Below are positions 49,186 to 60,306 of a stretch of DNA of 64,000 bases, in pieces. Within the stretch, counting starts at the first letter, position 1. Every line of letters starts with the position of its first letter. A model generated the notes under the pieces. That model had not been told where the DNA came from. It saw only the letters and a program-made list of their open reading frames with translations, and searched no databases. Both the position numbers and the translations under genes were made by a program. Where the stretch lies: the NCBI GenBank assembly GCA_963678675.1, contig OY783196.1:21802827-21866826 (forward strand). The letters are read 5' to 3'. The DNA comes from Xiphydria camelus (Eukaryota; Arthropoda; Insecta; Hymenoptera; Xiphydriidae).

Positions 49186-49473
49186 TTACTCTTCGTTATA
49201 CTCAAATTCATCATAATTAAAAAAGTTATAAGGAGAGAACTCCTGAGTTTCTTTCACCGAGAGTTTGTTCGCTAGGTGAGATTTATGCGTCGCATTATCA
49301 ATAAGGCGGGTCTGATTAAAGTTATGATCTCCTTGCTCGGTTAAAAATAGTTCTTTTGTACTGCCGAGAAAAGGTGGGAAAGAAGCTGCAGTAAGTGAAC
49401 GATATAATTGTTTCCAGCTCTCTTTCTGACTCTCCTTCCTCTTCTGCCTCTCCTCAGCCTCGGCTCTAGTCAT
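49186..49473 (-). CDS. Unrecognised 95-codon ORF inside the MXD intron
   Basis: I do not recognise this protein. It starts at an ATG in good insect context (GCGAAAATGAC). It opens with a charged, probably helical segment (MTRAEAEERQKRKESQKESW), followed by a mixed middle and an acidic, aromatic C-terminus (FNYDEFEYNEE) before TAA. The composition is more protein-like than the arginine/serine-rich random frames elsewhere, and the frame stays open upstream to 49629. No signal peptide or membrane segment is seen. It lies on the same strand as MXD. It could be a small nested gene, a transposon fragment or a chance frame, and I lean only slightly away from chance. Confidence 0.22.
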   Translation of the reverse strand: MTRAEAEERQKRKESQKESWKQLYRSLTAASFPPFLGSTKELFLTEQGDHNFNQTRLIDNATHKSHLANKLSVKETQEFSPYNFFNYDEFEYNEE

Positions 49474-50432
49474 TTTCGCCACTCCTCCGTTTCTTTTCTC
49501 TCCGCCGTACCAGTTTTGTTTAATCGTATTTTTCACCCGCGGGGTTCCAAGATCCAGCCTTAATGAACGGACCCCTCCGGCGCGCAAGAAGGGAGAGAGG
49601 GCGCATATTTTCCCGACAATTAAACACAATTGTCGCCGAGCGGAGCGGGTGGCGGAGCAAAATGTTCTCGAGGTGGGAACCGAAGCGAAACGAATCCTGG
49701 AAGATGCAACTGGAATTTATAAGCCCGAGGACGATGGGGGCAGCACCCCCTGACGAATGGGGGATGGAGTACAGAGATGAGAGGAAAAACGTATAGCGCA
49801 TGACTGCGCGAAGTGTCTTATTTTAACGAGAATCCGAGAACGTGATTATCAACAGGAAATTTTGACGCGAATATCTATACGTTCGTGAAAAAAAAAGCCG
49901 AATGAACAGGCAGATTCTTAATTTCCTTGAAAGATGATTGACAATTTAATGAAGGATTAATTTTCTTACGAACTCGTCGATCATCCGCGCTCAAGTAACA
50001 GTACGTAATTCAATAATCTGCCTGTCTATCCCTTGTATCCGCAACATTTAGTTTTCGTGATAAATTATAATTGGAAACCAGATATTTTAATCGGTCGGAA
50101 CGTCGAAGACAGTAATTAGAATGTCGGAGCAGACGACATAGACGCCGGTTAATGTCACCCTCATAAAACGGGACGCTCGAGTTTACGACCTGCAGTCGAT
50201 CGATAGATCGATCGGTCGACAGTAGTCGTTGTAAAGCCGACATTATAGCTATCCGGGCTGTGATCGACAGACTTATTACGAGTTGCACCTAGCCTGAAGC
50301 TTGAACCGTTACAGTGGTATATGCGCAGTGAAGACCAGGAACGCATAAAATCAATGTTCGTGCGTTCGGGGAATATTCGCCATGCGTATATCTCCATGTT
50401 AACTCCTCGAATTAATCGATGTCCCGTAAGTG

Positions 50433-50637
50433 CGCCGAGAAGAAAGTTTATTAATAATTAATAGTTCACTGTAATTTCAAATACGGCGAGATAAACATTC
50501 CGCCAGGACAATAAAATATATGTTAATTATTAAAATGTTTATTTCATTCAAACGATTGCCACAAAGGATGAAATTGTGCCAAATAAATCTCATAACGGTT
50601 AACGAATATTTACATATTTGATCCGATAAAATGTTTA
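50433..50637. mobile_element. 3'-truncated MITE, relative of 43621-43876
   Basis: From CGCCGAGAAGAAAGTTTATT onward the sequence follows the element at 43621, sharing TTATTAAAATGTTTATTTC, AACGAATATTTAC and ATAAAATGTTTA in the same order. It then stops before the right TIR. Confidence 0.75.
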
Positions 50638-51884
50638 GTCACAATGGACATAAGACATCGCGCGATATTAAAATTGTAGATATCGACGTGCGCACCCGCA
50701 ATGCGGCCAGGCACAAAAGCTCGAGTGCACCGAGTGCACTTTCACTACTCCAGATCTAAACAATCCGCTCTCACCCCCTATACCTCCCCATTTTCATAGC
50801 AGTCTTACTCGCCGAGTAATCCCAACCCCGAAGCGAGTTCGAGGAACGATCCCAGCGATGGCCCGCGACGGAAGGGCTTCGAAATAATTGCCCCAGATTA
50901 GACGCGAGTACGTATCACTCGCGCCCCGACGTTTCCACGAAGATGTGCATTCGCGCCGTCCGTTTCACGACGCTCGAAGGGACATCAATGTTCATTCGGC
51001 GCGTTATACCTTCGCCTAGATACCTATAAAACTGAGTAACGACCCGCCGCGTCTCACGGAGAGAGGCACGCCTCTAAAAACTCACTCGCTCCTCGTTTTC
51101 ATTTTCATTTATCGTCCCTCGCGGCTAACTTGGAGGAGCGCCGTAGCTCGCAAGAGGAATACCGAAGGCAGATGGTCATGCATCTGCAGCGTACGTAATG
51201 TAGGTGCACGCGCGTATAGGGTATGTGCTCTCGCGTTCACCTCGCCTACATACACGGGCGAATTTATATACAAACGCGGAAGGGGCAACGAAGAGGAAGC
51301 GGAGGCGGGGGAGAGGTCTGTGTACGTGGCGCATTAGGTAATGAATATTCTGTTGTTCCTCGACATACAGCCAGTGCGCCTTAACATCGCGCGGGGAGAG
51401 CGCACAGCTCGCCCGAGCGCCTCGGGCACGTCGAGTCGACCCGAATGGACTCTAGTTACCCGTGTCGCGTCATCCCTCTCTCTTTTTACCCCATCGAGCG
51501 AGGGTTGGAAGAAGAAGAACGGTAGGGGGAGAGAGCACGAAACAGAAGGAGGTGGAGGACGGTGCGACGTAAGCGAAGGGAGGGAGGAGGATAAGGTGTT
51601 GTAGCAAACAGAGAGCAGCGAGTCACAATGGATGCGCAGTTAGTAAATTACCGAGTGCCGGGACAATGGTGTGTGCTATCTCTCTGTACAGTCCATAGAG
51701 AGGCGAGCAACGGTGCGTATCCACCGCTCGCCCGAGCACATGGCCGCGTGCGGATATGCCGAGTATCCACGGCCGCGCGTACACACGTGTAATCGCACGC
51801 AGAGACGCGTGAAAAATTGCAATGACACATGTGCCGTTGATTCGACACGCCACGTACGGCGCGGGAATCACCGAATCGCCGCCG

Positions 51885-52330
51885 CGCGAGACCGCCGCTG
51901 TTGCTAAGGCGAAAAGGACGCCGATCGCGAGTGAAAATGAGAATTCCGCTCGCAGAGGCGATTTGCGTAACAGCCCGCGCGACCGTAGCACGGCTGCTGT
52001 GTTCTTTCGTTTACCATATATCTATACCGGATATGGTATATAGGCAAGGGTTGGTTGGTATATAATTGCGTCTATATAGGAGTGATACAAAAAAACTCCC
52101 GACTAATTGGATTACTTTCTACATGTAGCAGCATCGCGACGATCTGCCGTTGTTGCTAAGGCGAACGGGCGAGAAGGACATCGAGCGCTGATTTATTCGA
52201 ATTGCAAATGGAAATGAAAGTTTGCTTATCGGGGATCGTATATCTCCGTGTAATTCCACCGGAGAACGGATGTTATTTTTCATTACGGGCAAGGGGTCGG
52301 TTGGTAATTGCAGGTCTAGGAGCTATGAAA
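51885..52330 (+). repeat. Diverged tandem duplication (weak)
   Basis: TTGCTAAGGCGAA at about 51900 and 52152, GGGCAAGG.GT.GGTTGGTA at about 52044 and 52286, and nearby ATTGC..GTCTA blocks recur in the same order about 245-250 bp apart. The rest is poorly conserved, so this may be an old duplication. Confidence 0.45.
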
Positions 52331-53220
52331 ATTCCACCCCTTAAATTCATTTGCAACGGCGGCGCGCGCACTCACGTACACGCGCACGCCTAAAATCTAA
52401 CGTTTTTTTCTATAGCGCGACAGGTGCAGTCCGCTTGCGGCGCTGCGCGAGCACTCTGCCGAGTACATAATGGGTGGTGTTTTCTCCTTCTTTCTAATTC
52501 GCCTCCTAATTCGCCCTTTCTAAGCTCCCCTCGGAACGATCGTTGGCTCCGGGAGCCGAGTTCGCGAAGTGAGGGGTCGGATGTGGAGATATTTCCCGGA
52601 GTACACACTTCGGGCGAAGTTATCCCCTTACCTGTGAATTTCTCGTGCATATCGGCGCGAGACTTCTTGAAGATCAGAGTGCGCTCTTTAAACAAAAAAA
52701 AAGCACTACACTGACGTCGGAAGTTCGCTGGTAAGGGAATACTCGCGGTCGAAGTGGGCGCCACTGTGAGACGAGCGCACACAAACCCCGCTTCGCTAAA
52801 CTTTCCTCCCATCTCACGTTATTCCCGAGACGGTGGAATCGACTGCCATTTTTCAAAGCCAACGCGAGCCAATGAGATGCAATGGTTTCTCGCTGGAATT
52901 CGTATGGATGTAGTCGCGGCGCGGCTATGTTTCGAGTGCACGAGCGCGCGCGCGCGGAGAATCGAACGCACGATTCCAGCCGGTATATAGCGGTATCTAA
53001 ATTTACCGTGAGCGAAAATACTCGGGAATTTCCCGGTACTACCTTGCTCTCCTTTCCTCCCCCGGAGATGAACTCGTGGGACGGCGTCATCGATGCGTCG
53101 ACAATACCAGAGATCGTTTTATGTTTTCGCGGAAGTGCCGAACGCGCGGCGCAGGGAAAGAAAACGAAAGAGGGAGGGGGAGGATGGAGGAAAGATCCAC
53201 TCGATATACCTACCGTTCAT

Positions 53221-53694
53221 CGACCGGGTGCTTGTATCGCATCGAGAAGATCGTAGAAGCGCAGGGCTGAGTGCTCCAAGAGAAATTGGAGCACGCGAAT
53301 AATGATGAAATATAAACGACTCGAATACATCAATGAGTTATTTTTGCACGTCACACGACACGTGTTTTGTTAATTTCTGATGTGTACTCCTGTTCGTGTA
53401 TATAGTACGAAATTAAATATCAGTCAGCATTGAATCAACGATAAAAAAAATCGACTGGGTATTTGTATCGCATCGAGAGGATCGTATAGAAGCGCGTATA
53501 GAGCTGAGAGCTCCAAGAGAAATTAGAGCACGAATAATAATCAAATATAAATGACTCGAATAACATCAACAAGTTATCTTTACACGTCATACGACACGTG
53601 TTTTATTAATTCCTGACATGTACTCCTGTCTATCCGTATATATATAGTACAAATTTAAATATCAGTCGGCATTGAGCTAACGATAAAAAAGTCG
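53221..53694 (+). repeat. Tandem duplication, about 231 bp unit
   Basis: Copy 1 runs 53221-53451 and copy 2 53452-53694. They are similar along their whole length, from CGACYGGGT.TTGTATCGC through CACGTGTTTT.TTAAT to AACGATAAAAAA. Each copy contains a small hairpin, which in copy 1 is GTGCTCC with GGAGCAC. Both copies lack coding features. The duplication lies in the MXD intron. Confidence 0.88.
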
Positions 53695-54210
53695 GTTATT
53701 ATTTCACATCAACGATCCGCTGTCAAAATGTTTACGATTAATCATCACTTCGGGCCAACATTCCACCGCTGGGAAATTTTCACGCGGAATGCCAGTTAGA
53801 AATACGATGGTAAATGAAAGGGAGAGGTGAAGGGATGTACGACTAAACGTTTCTCTCGCATTTGAACGACGGGATGAATGAAAGGAAGAGGAGCAGCATG
53901 CGCTGGAAGAAAGAAGGAGCCACGAGGAAGGAGAAGGAAAGGCAAAAGACAGAGAACTCCTGGATGGGGGATGGCGATCTTTTATTTGTCACCCAGTGAA
54001 TCTTCCCCGCAGCTTCACGATTCCTTTCACACTCGACGGACATCTTTTCCGCCATCTTTCTTGCTAATTACCCGACCCGTTTTTCAACGGCTCTCAAACC
54101 GCGGATGAACGTCGTTCACGTTCCCCCCTTTTCGTAGAACGGCATAAAATATTCAAGCAACACTGACTTCGCGGTGTTTCTATCTGGCATTTGCGATCTA
54201 CCAAGAGAGG

Positions 54211-54260
54211 CCTGCCTCTCTCTCCCCCCTCCCCCTCTCTCTCTCTCTCTCCTCTCCCTC
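54211..54260. repeat. CT/CCCT microsatellite
   Basis: This is a pyrimidine-rich tract with a (CT)n core. Confidence 0.85.
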
Positions 54261-54530
54261 ATCCCATCCTTTCTCAATGCTCCCGCATCCTTTGAAAAAG
54301 CGATTTAAATCCACCCCGCGCCGAAGGCGTTCGCATACGCTGGAACGCCTTCCACGAAACGTGCGGGAAATAACGGAGATGTTCTTTTGGATCGAAGGGG
54401 AAGCTGATACGTGGTCGATCAAAAAACTTCGATGTGTACGAACCTCTTAAAAGAACTTTTTTTTTTCGCTCCCAGAAATATAAGTCCTAGAACTACGCGA
54501 ATTTTTTTCGTAATTCACTCTTTCAAATCC

Positions 54531-54660
54531 ACGCGGAGAAAAAAGATACTGTTACGAATTGTAAAAAGGACACTGTGTCTATTAAGAAATTCAATGTTTC
54601 ATCTCAAGAAGCTGTGCTGGGATTCACCGTAAAAACTACTAATCCTATTTCTCCGTGTAT
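54531..54660. repeat. Possible short clan MITE
   Basis: ACGCGGAGAAAAAAGAT on the left and ACACGGAGAAATAGGAT read inward from the right form short inverted tips around a 95 bp non-coding centre. The similarity to other clan tips is suggestive only. Confidence 0.45.
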
Positions 54661-55395
54661 CGAGCGAAAGATTTAACGCGTCGACTTGTGCGCTTTGCCG
54701 ATTGGCAACAACCCTTGCCTACCGACTAGCGACGTCCCCGACTACCCGCAGCACGCGCGAGCAATTAATTCTTCTCACTTCACCGAAGAACAGGCAGTCC
54801 TCGTTAGCGAACCCTATGGTAACGATCGAAAAGCGCGGAGAACTCGACGCTGTGCAGTGCGCTACTTCGGGAATAATGTGTGCGACGTCTTGAGAGATCC
54901 GCTAAGTAAGCGGAACGAGAGTTTGCGAGTAATCGGCATTTAGGGTGACCCCGGGAACGCCGTACGGTCGGAAAATTCAAGTGTAATTCCAGCGAAATTC
55001 CTATAAAACTAGGTATTATACACCGCGCGACGCGGGTAGTAGATTCTTGTAATCCTGCCGCTACGAGAATAAATGAAGCAGAGTGGATATATGCCTGCCG
55101 CGGTAAGAACGTAATTAAAGGAGTACATACGCGTCGAGGATGAGTAGGCGGGAGGGATAACGGCCGGAGAGGGCCGGTGTATATCTAGAGCGAGTAAGTA
55201 TTACACATCGGGGTAAGTATACTTTAGACGCTGTGCGGGGAGAATAAGTGCGGCGTAGTCGGAAACTCGATGAGCGAGTGCGACGGGTATGACGAAGGAA
55301 TAATTGAGCCGCGGAAGTTGTAACTAAAACAAGGTAGCTGGATGCACCTGCTCTCCCGAGCGCGGGTACAGCTCCATATAGAAGCGAGCACGTAC

Positions 55396-55510
55396 CTTGA
55401 TAAACCGTTTAGCCTTGGTGAGCAGACCCAATGTGGTGTGCCTCGAGGTTTCAGGACCCAGTGGCACCAGGACTTTCAGCTTTTCAAGGCAATTTCGGAG
55501 ATGCGCTCTC
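55396..55510 (-). CDS. Mxd: MXD/MAD-family repressor, helix-loop-helix exon
   Basis: This 115 bp internal exon encodes 38 complete codons plus the last base of an arginine codon. It follows a CTTCTGTTTCAG acceptor (phase 2) and ends in AAG before a GTACGTG donor (phase 0). The peptide, starting [20 protein letters not shown] and continuing [17 protein letters not shown], is the end of the basic region, helix 1, loop and most of helix 2. It is the MXD1/MXI1/MXD3-type sequence, not MNT. In the family this segment makes the four-helix dimer with MAX and positions the basic region on CACGTG. The DNA-contacting basic residues and the N-terminal SIN3-binding helix should be in exons above 55510; I did not find them before 64000. 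A long-TIR element sits about 100 bp upstream. Confidence 0.95.
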
Positions 55511-55611
55511 CTGAAACAGAAGATGTAATGAGGACAATTAGTCGCGATGGCGAGGTACACTTATAGTGGGTGGAGAGGGCAGTTTAATCGTTGCCGAGAG
55601 ACACTGTATGT

Positions 55612-56230
55612 TGACTGCGCGGAAAAAAAAACTAGCAATTTTTACTGTTTCATTCAGTAGTGCTGAGACTCGAGCTTATTTTCAAGAATCTGCACAGAGG
55701 ACACATTTCTATTTACTGTTTACAATTATTGTACAGATACTAGTTTAACCAGGCGTTAGATCTATTTACACAGGAATTTCTCTCGGTTTAACCTTATAAT
55801 GGTCGCGCAGATGACAATGGTCATCTATATGTGATGTGACTTCTGAAACCAAATGAGTAAATATAAGTTGAAAGTTCCTAATAGTTTAAAACAGAAGTTT
55901 ATATTTGATTCATGTTCTTTCATTGTTTATTCAAAAAATTCCTGAGATTTAATAATAAAACGCTAAATATATTTTACATGTTTATTCATTCGTTAATTCT
56001 TATTTCAATGTAGGTGTCTACCGTGCGACCACTGACGTTTCATTACGGAGTGCGACCATTGGAGGGTTGATCGTAGTTTATGCTAGTCAAATTGTGATTC
56101 GTGCAGTTTTTTCTCCGTGTAAGCAGTAAATAAAAATATCTCCTCTGTACAAATTCTTGAAAATGAGCTCGAGTCTCGGCGCTACCGGATGGAGCAGCAA
56201 AAACTGCTGTTTTTCTTCCATGTGCTGAGC
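55612..56230. mobile_element. Long-TIR element next to the MXD bHLH exon
   Basis: A left arm (55612-55725) and a right arm (56117-56230) of about 110 bp are inverted copies. They share GAGACTCGAGCT.ATTTTCAAGAAT, CAGAGGA and ATTTACTG blocks at matching spacing, with about one difference in five. The 390 bp between them is AT-rich and non-coding. The exact tips are unclear. It lies in the intron directly upstream (in gene direction) of the helix-loop-helix exon. Confidence 0.8.
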
Positions 56231-57712
56231 CAAAAATATCACGGATATATAATACTCATACGTATACTTATTTTAAAAATATTCCCCGACCAACGTATTT
56301 CCATATCAATGATCGATACGTATAAATTTCTCGGTCGACGTATAAATAGAAGTGCGAACGCATCAATCGGGTCGTCTCAAAGTTTGTCGCGCGAGAGAGT
56401 AATCAAATCGTACACAAAGGACGCTTTCCCGCGCGCGGCGTGATAACGGGCGTGAGATATAAATATGCATAAGACTCGTCCGACATTTACGAAGAAGTTA
56501 GTTTCCCGAAGCCCTATAAAATCCGGTCGCCGTAGCATTACTCTCGAACGTCTATATCCGCGTTCGCCCTGCCGTCTCATCTACCCCTCGTTTCCTTCCC
56601 GTATAGCAACACCATTCAAGGATGCTTTACAGAGCGTCGTAAATTACACCGAGCTTGTCGTGCCACCTCGAGAGCGCACCGAGCTCCATTCTTGTGCAAC
56701 CATCCATGCAGGTGTACACCTTCTCGTGTGTCTTTACACCTACGTATCGACGGGTACCAGCAGGTGGCACTTTGCGCCTAACGATTCGGAGATAGACATC
56801 GACGTCAATTACCGTGCGAAGCTATATTTTACAGGCTCGAAATGGGTCAGTCGCGATTAGAAGCCCCGATGATGAAAAGCGTTATCGCACGGCGGTAACC
56901 GCGGTCTAATAATTATTCAATTAGGCATACTCGGGTTAAAGATAGGTTCGAATGGGTATGGGGATATATGTGGATGGATGGGTAACGTGGAATACCAAAA
57001 CCGCGCCGAGAGAGAGAGGCTTTGAATTTCGACTCGACCGGGAAAGCAGGTAGATACGATAAGGTATCTTTCAAATTGTTCACCCCTGCGAATTACAGAA
57101 TCGTGAACGTATAATGTGATGGGTGGTGGTGGATAGGGGTCGTCGAGGGCGGAACGCGGCACCCGGGGACGGGAATGGGAATGGAAATGGGGCGCGGACC
57201 TTTACAAATTGTCTCTGGCCTCTTGGCTCTGTGGAATTTACAGCGAGAGCGCGCGTTTCCCGCCGCCACCTCCGCTCCAGCGGTAGCGCCGCGGCGCGCG
57301 GCACCCGGTAAGCAAGATCGTTCGGGAATAATTTCCGAATGATTTCGGAGGCCCCGGTCCATATTTCAAGAGTATTTATCGTATCTGCGCGACGGAGGAG
57401 TATTCGCGCGCGCCTAATGGCCCGTAATCGCGTCGATAACTCGTGCCGCATCGGTTCCCCCTCCCACTACTTTTTTTTTCTAGTCAGTGCACACGTCCCG
57501 ATTCCCATTCTCGATCCCTCGCGCGGTGCTTCCTCTCCCGCTGCTCTTCGCGCACTGCTGTATGCCGATACGCGGCGCGAAACGCTCGGCGCCGAGGGCC
57601 GAACGTCGTCGAATTCGTTCGCCAGCGATTTTTCCACCCTTCTTTTTTCTTCTAACGCAGAGCGTCGCGCGGAGCTCGCGATACCTGCGGGAAATTATGG
57701 ATGGATATACAC
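56231..57712. other. No gene seen; upstream MXD intron
   Basis: No N-terminal MXD exon is recognisable. The frames present overlap and lack domains. Confidence 0.4.
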
Positions 57713-57968
57713 ACGCAGAGAAAAAGGTCTAGTTGAATACGAATCTAAAAGAAAAATGTATTTGAGATTAATAGGAATTTATTCACGTCGAACAATAGGT
57801 TACTCTTGAATTAGATAAATATTTTACTAAGTTCGTACTCGATCAAAAAGGTATGTAAAACATCTATCAAATTCGAATAGACTTTTGCTCGATGTGAACA
57901 GATTCCTATTTATCTCAAATAAATTTTTCCATCAGGTTCATTTTCAAGTAGACCTTTTCTCTCAGTGT
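57713..57968. mobile_element. MITE with about 65 bp TIR, clan member
   Basis: The left arm ACGCAGAGAAAAAGGTCTAG and the right arm, read inward, CACTGAGAGAAAAGGTCTAC pair for about 65 bp, ending in a shared ATTTGAGAT.AATAGGAAT block. The element is 256 bp and non-coding. Its tip is of the CACTGAGA type. Confidence 0.85.
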
Positions 57969-58014
57969 AGGATTCATACGGGGTAAGTACATTACCTACA
58001 TACACATATCGTAC

Positions 58015-58108
58015 GGCACTTATCGACGGGTGCAAATAGTAACATCGTAACTCGATTTTTCCTTCTTGTGAGTTACGATGTTACTATTTGCACCCGTCGT
58101 TATGTGCC
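58015..58108. repeat. 94 bp hairpin with perfect 30 bp stem
   Basis: The stem 58024-58053 / 58070-58099 is perfectly complementary over 30 bp (CGACGGGTGCAAATAGTAAC... and inverse), with a 16 bp loop. Weaker pairing with two mismatches extends to 58015 and 58108. Size and loop are like a small-RNA precursor, but the perfect stem is also typical of a tiny MITE. No duplication is visible. Confidence 0.85.
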
Positions 58109-60042
58109 TATCCTATACCGCGCAAGCTTATACAAAAGTCTACATCGGGTGTATGTATATCAAGCGCTGGAAGCGAAACGATCGCCACGGCGATAAATCG
58201 GCACTGTCGAGTGAGGCCGATTTCGATCGGTCTCACTGCGAAATGAAAGGGTTATAAAACATCGTTTTTACGGTTTCCGCGAAGGCTGTCAATTATTATC
58301 AAACGCGATTGAACAAGAGTACCGATGTTCTTGCCGCTCGAATTCGAAACGGTACGCGGAGGAGCAGAGTCTCGAATAAGTACGGCAAACTTGCCGCAGG
58401 TTAATTGGGTACTCGTTCTCTCATTTTGAGCCAAACGCGAGACAAACTCGAGCATTGGTTTATTCTCATAATATCTTATTAAAAGTTTTAACGTCCGGAA
58501 TAGAAAGGATTTATTACCTAAATTACGACATTATAATACACGGAATTTCCCCGAATCAATAATTAGTAAATTTGGCAACCAATAAACCAATTAATTCACG
58601 TGTCCAATTAATCCACGCTCCGCCACCTCCTATTACAAGGTATTGCAACTAAGGGCCCGCGCGAGGAGAATGGGCGTAGCCTAGTCTCGCCAATTCTTAC
58701 CCCGCCGGACAATAGCAATACCGCTTACCCCGAGAGCGGTTAGGTGACTGATTACAAACGACCATTACTACTACTATACCGACTGACCACTAATTCCATC
58801 GAACAGAGGGGCGAGAATTGCTAACGTTTGCCCATACTCTGGTTAGATATTTATATCGCGATGCGGAGAATTAAATATTTAAATGAAACGGAAGATATCA
58901 GTAGTCTATTGAAACGATTAGTCGATTTATCTAAAATGCAAGTCACGAGGGAATAACTTGTGAATCAAATATAATACTTCTACGCTTCAGCAAAGCATCA
59001 ATTTCTGCCACGTTTAAATGTCAGTTTAATGACCATAAATAAACACTCCTCTCGGCGCAACACGACGCTGCAGCACTCCATACATCGTCGCTCGAAGAGC
59101 GACGAAACATTCGAGGAACGCTCACAGCGCGAATTTTCTCTCTCTCCTGACCCCCGTAAAGAGCCCTATCGAATAGAGTACCTTATCGAATAGTACGTAC
59201 ATACAACGGAACGGGCGTCGCCGGACTCCAACGAAGCGGCGAAACTACCGTACCGCGAATTCCGCGCGCTTCTCGCCTCTCTAACCACGGGGTTAGGAGA
59301 GTGGACAAAACTTTCTCCGAAGAGTGGTGACCCGCGTTCAAGCTGGCCGAGGGAAGTTTTAAACAGTATACACACGCACACACGGTCCCTTATACTGCCT
59401 TCGGACGTGCGCCATTAGAGGTATTTAATTATAAGTTTATGCCCGGTTTATTGCCCGCTCCGGGGACGAGGGGTTGGATGAAAGAGAAGAAAAGAGAGAA
59501 AGGACGAGAAGGAGGGTGAAGAGCGAGGAGGTCGAAATCAAGGGAGGGAAGGGAGAGTGCGAAGGAGAGAGATTGCAGGCTGCGCGAAAGGTGCGAGTAG
59601 GCAGCCAATCACACGTTCGTTTTACGAGAAACAATAAGCCGACTTGAACTTAATGACGTGATCAAACGGTACTATATGTATATACCTGGCGAATAGCCGA
59701 ACGAACGATCTCCCCGACCATTTTACATAGTCGCGACGCTCGAGTATGTACCTAAAGTCATGTGCAGACGACGGGGCACTTAGCCGCGATGCTCTTACGG
59801 CAAAATCACGGTCCTGCTTCTCAGCGACAGCAACTACGGTATAGATGATAAGCGGCTGCCGATGACAGAAAGGCGAGAACATCGTCGGACTTCCTATACG
59901 TCGAGCTTCGCGTGCTATTGTTCCTTGGAGTCCCTGTCCTTTTTACAAAACTAGCAAAAACGTACCCGTTTCGCGCGCAATTTCGTTACTTCTATAGTTT
60001 GACGATTAGCAAACGTCACTTACTCGTGCTTCCAAGGTTCTA
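58109..60042. other. No gene seen
   Basis: A small hairpin (GTGAGGCCGAT / ATCGGTCTCAC) lies at 58211-58236. Nothing coding is recognisable. Confidence 0.4.
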
Positions 60043-60306
60043 CACTGAGAAAAATAATTTGGTTAATCTAATTAAGATCTTGGAGACGATGACCAAACTG
60101 ATTAGTAAAATACGAATCCTCCATCTGTGTGTTTGGGTTAGACTGACCATTTTCTGGTTGGAATAGCTAAACGTTTGGTTGGAGTAATTAAACATTTCAT
60201 TAGAATAACTAGATATTTGGTTTAACTAAACAGTATTTTGATAAGAACAATCAAACGCGTCAAACTGGATGCGAATTGCCATTTTAACCTAATTATTTTT
60301 CTCGGT
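60043..60306 (-). mobile_element. MITE, CACTGAGAAAAATAATTT clan, copy 2
   Basis: The left tip is CACTGAGAAAAATAATTTGG and the right tip, read inward, ACCGAGAAAAATAATTAGG. On the reverse strand the interior matches the element at 569-828 through CAGAAAATGGTCAGT, CAGATGGAGGATTC and related CTAACCAAA-type motifs. The element is about 264 bp and non-coding. Confidence 0.85.

Larger units (their letters stand above)
41881..55395 (-). other. MXD intron, about 13.5 kb
   Basis: This is the intron inferred between the helix-loop-helix exon (donor GTACGT at 55395-55390) and the zipper exon (acceptor at 41881). Both boundaries are phase 0 and the joined protein aligns through the junction (FIK then SLEERER). 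The intron holds MITEs at 43621, 44409, 46217, 48889, 50433 and possibly 54531. It also holds a tandem duplication at 53221, CT tracts at 44694 and 54211, and an unrecognised ORF at 49473-49186. The remaining stretches (41881-43400, 44643-46216, 47223-48888, 50640-53220, 53695-54530) show no supportable gene. Confidence 0.85.

Noticed and set aside
54686..54943. 85-codon plus-strand frame with a fairly protein-like composition
   Set aside because: It lies antisense in the MXD intron with no recognisable motif, start context or homology that I can name.
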